NCBI GenBank assembly: GCA_964632795.1
Contig: CAZWEZ010000119.1
Span: 1-10,642, forward strand
DNA from: CAZWEZ01 sp964632795
GTDB lineage: Bacteria > Pseudomonadota > Alphaproteobacteria > Rhodospirillales > 2-02-FULL-58-16
Length of the DNA stretch: 10,642 nucleotides
Reading direction: 5' to 3'
Below are positions 7,418-10,642 of this stretch, piece after piece. The position numbers and the translations under genes are program-made. How positions within the stretch are numbered: position 1 is the first letter of the stretch; each line of letters begins with the position of its first letter. The notes beneath the pieces are model-generated. The model saw only the letters and a program-made list of their open reading frames with translations. It did no database searches and had not been told where the DNA came from.

Positions 7418-7610
7418 AGGGCATATCGGGATATTGGCGACTGAATAAATGGTGACTGTATATAGTTTATTGGAAGATTAAATGGTGACTGTATATAGTT
7501 TATTGGCGGTGGGTTAGCCACCGCCAATAAACTATATACAGTCACCATTTATTCCCAATAAACTATATACAGTCACCATTTATTCAGTCGCCAATATCCC
7601 GATACGCCCT
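7418..7610. repeat. 193-base near-perfect nested palindrome made of four 28-base repeats
   Basis: The two arms meet at a 5-base loop (GTTAG, 7513-7517). The inner stem, 7479-7512 with 7518-7551, is a perfect 34 bp. The outer stem, 7418-7473 with 7555-7610, is 56 bp with one mismatch (A at 7423 opposite C at 7605). Between them the spacer differs: 5 bases on the left (7474-7478) and 3 on the right (7552-7554). Each arm contains two direct copies of a 28-mer with core TGGTGACTGTATATAGTTTA; the four copies start at 7446 and 7479 in one direction and at 7524 and 7555 in the other. All four are identical. The copies are far richer in A/T than the surroundings, which suggests an imported or mobile repeat. 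The right end covers two bases of the queG stop codon, so queG mRNA should end in this hairpin. Confidence 0.9.
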
Positions 7611-8649
7611 AACCCTCATCGCCTTCCAGGCGTTGCAGCGCCCAGGCGGCGGTTTGGCGGACCGTCGGCGACGGATCGTCGAGGCGGGCCCGCGCCGCCG
7701 GGGCCAGCGAGGGATCGGCGCTGTTGGCGATGGCGATCAGGACGTTGCGCAGCAAGCGGTCGCGGCCGCCCCGCTTGACCGGGGTGGTGGCGAACAAGGC
7801 GCCGAAGGCGTCCTCCTCCAGGGCCGCCAGTTCGGCCAGCGGCGGCGCCTCCAGCCGGGGGATGAGCGGCAGCCACTCGGCGCCGCCCGGGGGCGCGAAC
7901 TTGTTCCACGGACAGGCGGCCAGGCAGTCGTCGCAGCCGAAGATCCGGTTGCCCATCCGGGCCCCCAGGGCGGGCTCGATGGGGCCGTCGAGTTCGGTCG
8001 TCAGGTAGGAGACGCAGCGCCGGGCGTCGACCCGGTAGGGGTCGGCCAGGGCGTCGGTGGGGCAGGCCACGCGGCAGCGCTCGCAACTCCCGCAGTGGTC
8101 GCCATGGGGGGCGTCGGGGGGCAGCTCGAGGGTGGTGAACACCTCGCCCAGGAACATCCACGAGCCCAGGCGCCGCGACACCACGACCCCGTGCTTGCCC
8201 CGCCAGCCGAGGCCGGCGCGCACCGCCAGCGGCTTCTCCATCACCGGCGCGGTGTCGACGAACACCTTGATCCCGCAGCCGGTGGTCTCGGCCATCCAGC
8301 GGCCGAGCCGCTTGAGGCGCTTCTTGATCACGTCGTGGTAGTCGCGCCGCCGGGCGTAGGCGCTGATCACCCCGCGCCGGGGTCGCGACAGCATCTCGCG
8401 GGGATCGTCGGCGGGGGCGTAGTTGGTGGCCACGACGACGACGCTGCGCGCCGCCTCCCACAGGGCCCGGGGCGAGGACCGGCGCTGGGCGCTGTCGGCG
8501 ATCCAGGACATGGTGCCGTGACGCTCGGCGGCCAGGTAGTCCCGGAGGTTGCGGCGGTCCCCTTCGTCGCCCTCGGCCGAGCAGAAGCCGACGGCGTCGA
8601 AGCCGGTCTCCAGCGCCTTGTCCCGGATCGCCTGCTTGAGGTCCTTCAT
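7609..8649 (-). CDS. queG: Epoxyqueuosine reductase
   Basis: This 346-residue cobalamin- and Fe-S-dependent enzyme performs the last step of queuosine synthesis, reducing epoxyqueuosine to queuosine in the wobble position of GUN tRNAs. It shows the conserved VDTAPVMEKPLAVRAGLGWRGK region (Asp132 is the probable catalytic acid) and two 4Fe-4S sets: CGSCERCRVACP (Cys186, 189, 192, 196) and GCDDCLAACPWN (Cys239, 242, 246), with a further Cys at 212. A C-terminal HEAT-like segment, DPSPTVRQTAAWALQRLEG, matches the family. The ATG at 8649 is preferred, with GAGGA 4 bases upstream; the open frame reaches a TTG at 8709, which would add 20 residues of unlikely sequence. It is divergent from the VUT transporter gene, and its stop codon lies within the edge of the large palindrome. 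Confidence 0.96.
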   Translation of the reverse strand: MKDLKQAIRDKALETGFDAVGFCSAEGDEGDRRNLRDYLAAERHGTMSWIADSAQRRSSPRALWEAARSVVVVATNYAPADDPREMLSRPRRGVISAYARRRDYHDVIKKRLKRLGRWMAETTGCGIKVFVDTAPVMEKPLAVRAGLGWRGKHGVVVSRRLGSWMFLGEVFTTLELPPDAPHGDHCGSCERCRVACPTDALADPYRVDARRCVSYLTTELDGPIEPALGARMGNRIFGCDDCLAACPWNKFAPPGGAEWLPLIPRLEAPPLAELAALEEDAFGALFATTPVKRGGRDRLLRNVLIAIANSADPSLAPAARARLDDPSPTVRQTAAWALQRLEGDEG

Positions 8650-8731
8650 CCCGTCCTCGCCAGTTTCATGGGATGTATGGTATCTAGCCTTCGCCTCCAC
8701 CCCCCGCAACAGGAATGAAGGCTGGACAGGG
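8650..8731. promoter_or_regulatory. Divergent promoter region of queG and the VUT gene
   Basis: The 82 bases between the two divergent starts must hold both promoters unless they lie inside the genes. The stretch around 8667-8690 (TTTCATGGGATGTATGGTAT) is locally A/T-rich compared with its surroundings and is the likeliest place for -10 elements. No clear -35/-10 pair, operator or preQ1 riboswitch was recognised. Confidence 0.4.
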
Positions 8732-9217
8732 ATGCGATTCCGTTACACGGCCCTCTACGTCGCCCTCATCGCCGGAGTGAACTACGCCTTCACCGTGGTG
8801 CCGCTGGTTGCGTTGCCCGACGGCACCCTGTGGCCGCCGGTGTCGCTGGTCGTCGGCCTGGTGTTCGTGGTCCGCGACTTCGCCCAGCGCGAGATCGGCC
8901 ACAAGGTACTGCTGGCGATGGCGGCCGGGGCGGCGCTCAGCTACCTGATGGCGGGACCGGAAATCGCCCTCGCCAGCACCGCCGCCTTCCTGGTCGGCGA
9001 GCTTGCCGACTGGGCGGTCTTCAGCTTCACCCGGCGCCCGTTGTCCGAGCGCATCCTGTACTCCAGCCTCCTCGGGGCGCCGCTCGACAGCGTCGTCTTC
9101 CTGGCCGGGATCGGCCTGCTGTCGGCGACCGGGGCCGTCGCCATGACCGCTTCCAAGCTGGCCGGGGCGCTGATCGTGTGGTGGCTGGTCCGCCGCCGCG
9201 AGGCGCTGGCCGGCTAG
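8732..9217 (+). CDS. VUT-family membrane protein, probable queuosine precursor transporter
   Basis: This 161-residue integral membrane protein has about six hydrophobic segments (roughly 7-25, 33-48, 58-75, 77-97, 119-131, 137-153). It matches the VUT family (DUF165), which includes YhhQ, the transporter of preQ0/preQ1. Family marks are VRDFAQREIGHK at 47-58, ASTAAFLVGELADWAVFSFTRR at 81-102 and the APLDS segment at 116-120. It is shorter than YhhQ (about 220 residues). The start at 8732 is chosen because homology begins there; the frame is open upstream to 8549, but that extension is antisense to queG and not membrane-like. The head-to-head neighbour queG supports a role in uptake of a queuosine precursor, though the exact substrate is inferred. 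It converges on the corrinoid gene with only 11 bases between stops. Confidence 0.88.
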   Translation: MRFRYTALYVALIAGVNYAFTVVPLVALPDGTLWPPVSLVVGLVFVVRDFAQREIGHKVLLAMAAGAALSYLMAGPEIALASTAAFLVGELADWAVFSFTRRPLSERILYSSLLGAPLDSVVFLAGIGLLSATGAVAMTASKLAGALIVWWLVRRREALAG

Positions 9218-9228
9218 GACAGCTGGTA

Positions 9229-9912
9229 TCAGGCGGCGCCCCTGGCGGGGCGGTTGACGCCGAGCAGGGCGTCGACCTTGAGCACCGCGTCCTGGGCGTC
9301 GAAGCCCACCGCGTCGGCGCCGATCTCGTCGGCGAACTCCTGGGTCACCGGACAGCCGCCGACGATCACCTTGACCTTGTCGCGCAACTGGGCGGCGCCC
9401 AACTCGGCGATCACCTCGCCCATCTTCATCAAGGGCAGGGTGAGCAGGGTCGAGATGCCGAGCACGTCGGGCGTGTTGTCCTCGACCGCCTTGACGAAGT
9501 CGGCGATCTTGACGTCGGTGCCGAGGTCGATGACGTCGTAGCCGTTGGCCTGGAGCACCGCGGCGACCACCGACTTGCCGATGTCGTGGATGTCGCCCTC
9601 GATGGTGCCGATCACCATCTTGCCCGGCGACATCCGCTTGGCGCCCGAGGCCTTGATCTCCTCGTCGAGCAGCGCCACGCCCACCTTCATCACCTCGGCG
9701 GCCATGGTCAGCTCGGGCAGGAACACGACCTGGGCGCCGAAGTCCGCGCCGACCTGGGAGACGCCCTTGCCGAGGCCCTTGTTGACCGCCTCCAGCGGGT
9801 CCATGCCGGCCTCGAGGCCCTCGGTGATCAGGCGGATGCACTCATCCGTTTCGCCGTCGATCACGGTCTCGGCCAGCTTCTCGTAGTACGCGTCGTCTAT
9901 CTTGATAGCCAT
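9229..9912 (-). CDS. Corrinoid (B12-binding) methyl-carrier protein of the MtgC/MttC type
   Basis: This 227-residue cytosolic protein should carry a methyl group on a bound cobalamin between the substrate methyltransferase and a second methyltransferase that passes it to an acceptor such as tetrahydrofolate. An N-terminal four-helix cap domain (about 1-90) includes DPLEAVNKGLGKGVSQVG and FLPELTMAAEVMKVGVALL. The cobalamin-binding Rossmann domain starts near 97. The base-off/His-on motif DxHxxG is intact as D107-I-H109-D-I-G112, followed by LGISTLLT and VIVGGCPVT, which contribute to the cobalamin site in this family. It starts 16 bases after the stop of the MttB-like gene, with AGGAG about 10 bases before the ATG, so the two are cotranscribed. 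The substrate cannot be told from the carrier. MethH-like or other corrinoid roles are unlikely given the neighbour. Confidence 0.95.
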   Translation of the reverse strand: MAIKIDDAYYEKLAETVIDGETDECIRLITEGLEAGMDPLEAVNKGLGKGVSQVGADFGAQVVFLPELTMAAEVMKVGVALLDEEIKASGAKRMSPGKMVIGTIEGDIHDIGKSVVAAVLQANGYDVIDLGTDVKIADFVKAVEDNTPDVLGISTLLTLPLMKMGEVIAELGAAQLRDKVKVIVGGCPVTQEFADEIGADAVGFDAQDAVLKVDALLGVNRPARGAA

Positions 9913-9928
9913 CGTTCACGGTCTCCTG

Positions 9929-10642
9929 TCAGCCGACGTCGCGCTTGACGACGAAGTCCAGGTAATCGTCGATTTCCTGGCGGATTTCGGGGGCCACCGG
10001 GGATTCGGCGGTCTCCAGGATCTTGGCCGCCTTCTCCTTGGCCTTGTCCTGCAACTCGGTATGCCCGCGCTCCCAGGTCTCGAAGAAGTCCCGGTTGCTG
10101 AGCTCGGGGATAAAGAACTCTTTGCGGTACCAGTCCCGGGTGTGGCGCTCCTTGAGGTAGCTGCCGGGCAGCGGCCCGACCTTGAGGATCTCGTCGACCG
10201 CCAGCCGCTGGTCGTCGATCACGATGCCCTTCAGGTAGTGGCCGATGAAGCCGGCGATCTCGTTCTCCAGCACCATCTCCGGCCACGACACCAGGTTGAA
10301 GCCCGCCGTGCCGCCGATGTCCCACACGTAGCTGACGCCGCCGAGCGCGTAGGTGTACATCTTGAGCGCCTTCTCGTAGGCCGTCTGCTGGTCCATCTCG
10401 CAGGAATCGCTCATCCCGAAACCGACGCACGGCACCCCGTAGTGATGGGCCATCGCCGACAGCCCGGCGCCGACGGTGCCATATTCGGGGTTGCCGCACG
10501 ACCACAGGCCGGTGCGCATGTCCATCGCCGGGCTGAACGAGCAGAAGGCCAGCGGGTGACCCGGCTTGTAGGACTGGGCCTGGACCGCCAGGGCCAGGGT
10601 CTCGGCCAGCGCCTGGACCAGCATCCCGGCCAGCGTCGCCGG
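9929..10642 (-). CDS. MttB-superfamily methylamine/betaine methyltransferase (5' part beyond window)
   Basis: Only the C-terminal 237 residues are inside the window; the family is about 480-510 residues, so roughly half is missing. It belongs to the trimethylamine methyltransferase (MttB) superfamily, TIM-barrel enzymes that move a methyl group from a methylated amine to a corrinoid protein. Recognisable blocks are PATLAGMLVQALAETLALA, PAMDMRTGLWSCGNPEYG, HHYGVPCVGFGMSDS, a YEKAL helix and the MVLENEIAGFIGHYLKGI segment. No in-frame TAG occurs in the visible part. The position expected for pyrrolysine, about 160 residues from the C-terminus, falls in GFGMSDS, apparently at Met. It is therefore a non-pyrrolysine member, the group that includes glycine betaine methyltransferase MtgB and relatives acting on proline betaine, carnitine or butyrobetaine. 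Which substrate applies here is not known. The corrinoid carrier follows directly. Confidence 0.93.
   Translation of the reverse strand, partial: PATLAGMLVQALAETLALAVQAQSYKPGHPLAFCSFSPAMDMRTGLWSCGNPEYGTVGAGLSAMAHHYGVPCVGFGMSDSCEMDQQTAYEKALKMYTYALGGVSYVWDIGGTAGFNLVSWPEMVLENEIAGFIGHYLKGIVIDDQRLAVDEILKVGPLPGSYLKERHTRDWYRKEFFIPELSNRDFFETWERGHTELQDKAKEKAAKILETAESPVAPEIRQEIDDYLDFVVKRDVG

Larger units (their letters stand above)
7140..7608. other. Gene-free gap between queG and the sox operon
   Basis: This 469-base gap lies downstream of queG and upstream of soxB, both on the - strand, so it must hold the sox promoter. The part next to soxB (about 7140-7250) is moderately A/T-rich. A weak sigma70-like pair on the - strand is TTGATG followed after 18 bases by TATGCG, ending near 7170; this is speculative. 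The middle (7255-7417) is GC-rich and full of inverted repeats. The right part is the large A/T-rich palindrome. No convincing gene lies here: the open frame across 7276-7548 on the - strand only translates the repeats, giving a repeated INYIQSPF. Confidence 0.6.

Noticed and set aside
7276..7548. A 90-codon open frame on the - strand in the gap
   Set aside because: It translates the palindromic repeats (INYIQSPF twice) and GC-rich inverted repeats, with no ribosome site or family resemblance.
7418..7610. CRISPR array
   Set aside because: There are four repeat copies, but two are inverted, and the spacers are only 3-5 bases and a central loop; no cas genes are present.
7418..7610. Ordinary intrinsic terminator of queG
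   Set aside because: The structure could stop transcription, but its size, A/T-rich repeat units and lack of a clear T-run make it unlike a standard terminator; termination may be a side effect.
9929..10642. Pyrrolysine-containing MttB
   Set aside because: No in-frame TAG is seen in the visible half, which includes the region where pyrrolysine is expected.
1..10642. A wholly new defence or mobile system
   Set aside because: All genes belong to recognisable metabolic or tRNA-modification families; only the intergenic repeat structure lacks a clear explanation.

Overview
The window reads as chromosomal DNA of a high-GC proteobacterium, most likely an alphaproteobacterium of Rhodospirillales type. 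This is inferred from the strong G/C third-position preference, the gene families and their arrangement; there is no rRNA or other taxonomic marker in view. Every recognisable gene belongs to a known family. No phage genes, CRISPR array, tRNA, rRNA or intact insertion sequence was seen.

Layout, left to right. The first 51 bases are the 3' tail of an unidentified + strand gene. Facing it on the - strand is an AMP-forming acyl-CoA synthetase (82-1752). Next is a tight - strand operon for heterotetrameric sarcosine oxidase, transcribed soxB-soxD-soxA-soxG from 7139 down to 1907, with gaps or overlaps of no more than about 10 bases. A 469-base gene-free gap (7140-7608) holds several hairpins and a striking 193-base, nearly perfect palindrome (7418-7610) built from four copies of an A/T-rich 28-mer. 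Beyond it are a divergent pair linked to the modified tRNA base queuosine: queG (epoxyqueuosine reductase, - strand) and a small VUT-family membrane transporter (+ strand). The right end is a - strand unit of an MttB-superfamily methyltransferase (cut by the window edge) followed by its corrinoid protein.

How the genes may work together. Sarcosine oxidase demethylates sarcosine to glycine, passing the carbon to tetrahydrofolate and making H2O2. MttB-type methyltransferases with a corrinoid partner remove a methyl group from quaternary or tertiary amines such as glycine betaine, proline betaine or carnitine. Together they suggest a region for degrading methylated amines, with B12-dependent and oxidative demethylation steps close together. 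The two units are separate transcripts about 2 kb apart with the queuosine genes between them, so the link is a hypothesis. The usual sox companions (glyA, folate C1 genes, a GntR- or AraC-type regulator) are not in the window.

The most unusual structure is the palindrome just after the queG stop codon. It is the part least explained by known gene families.
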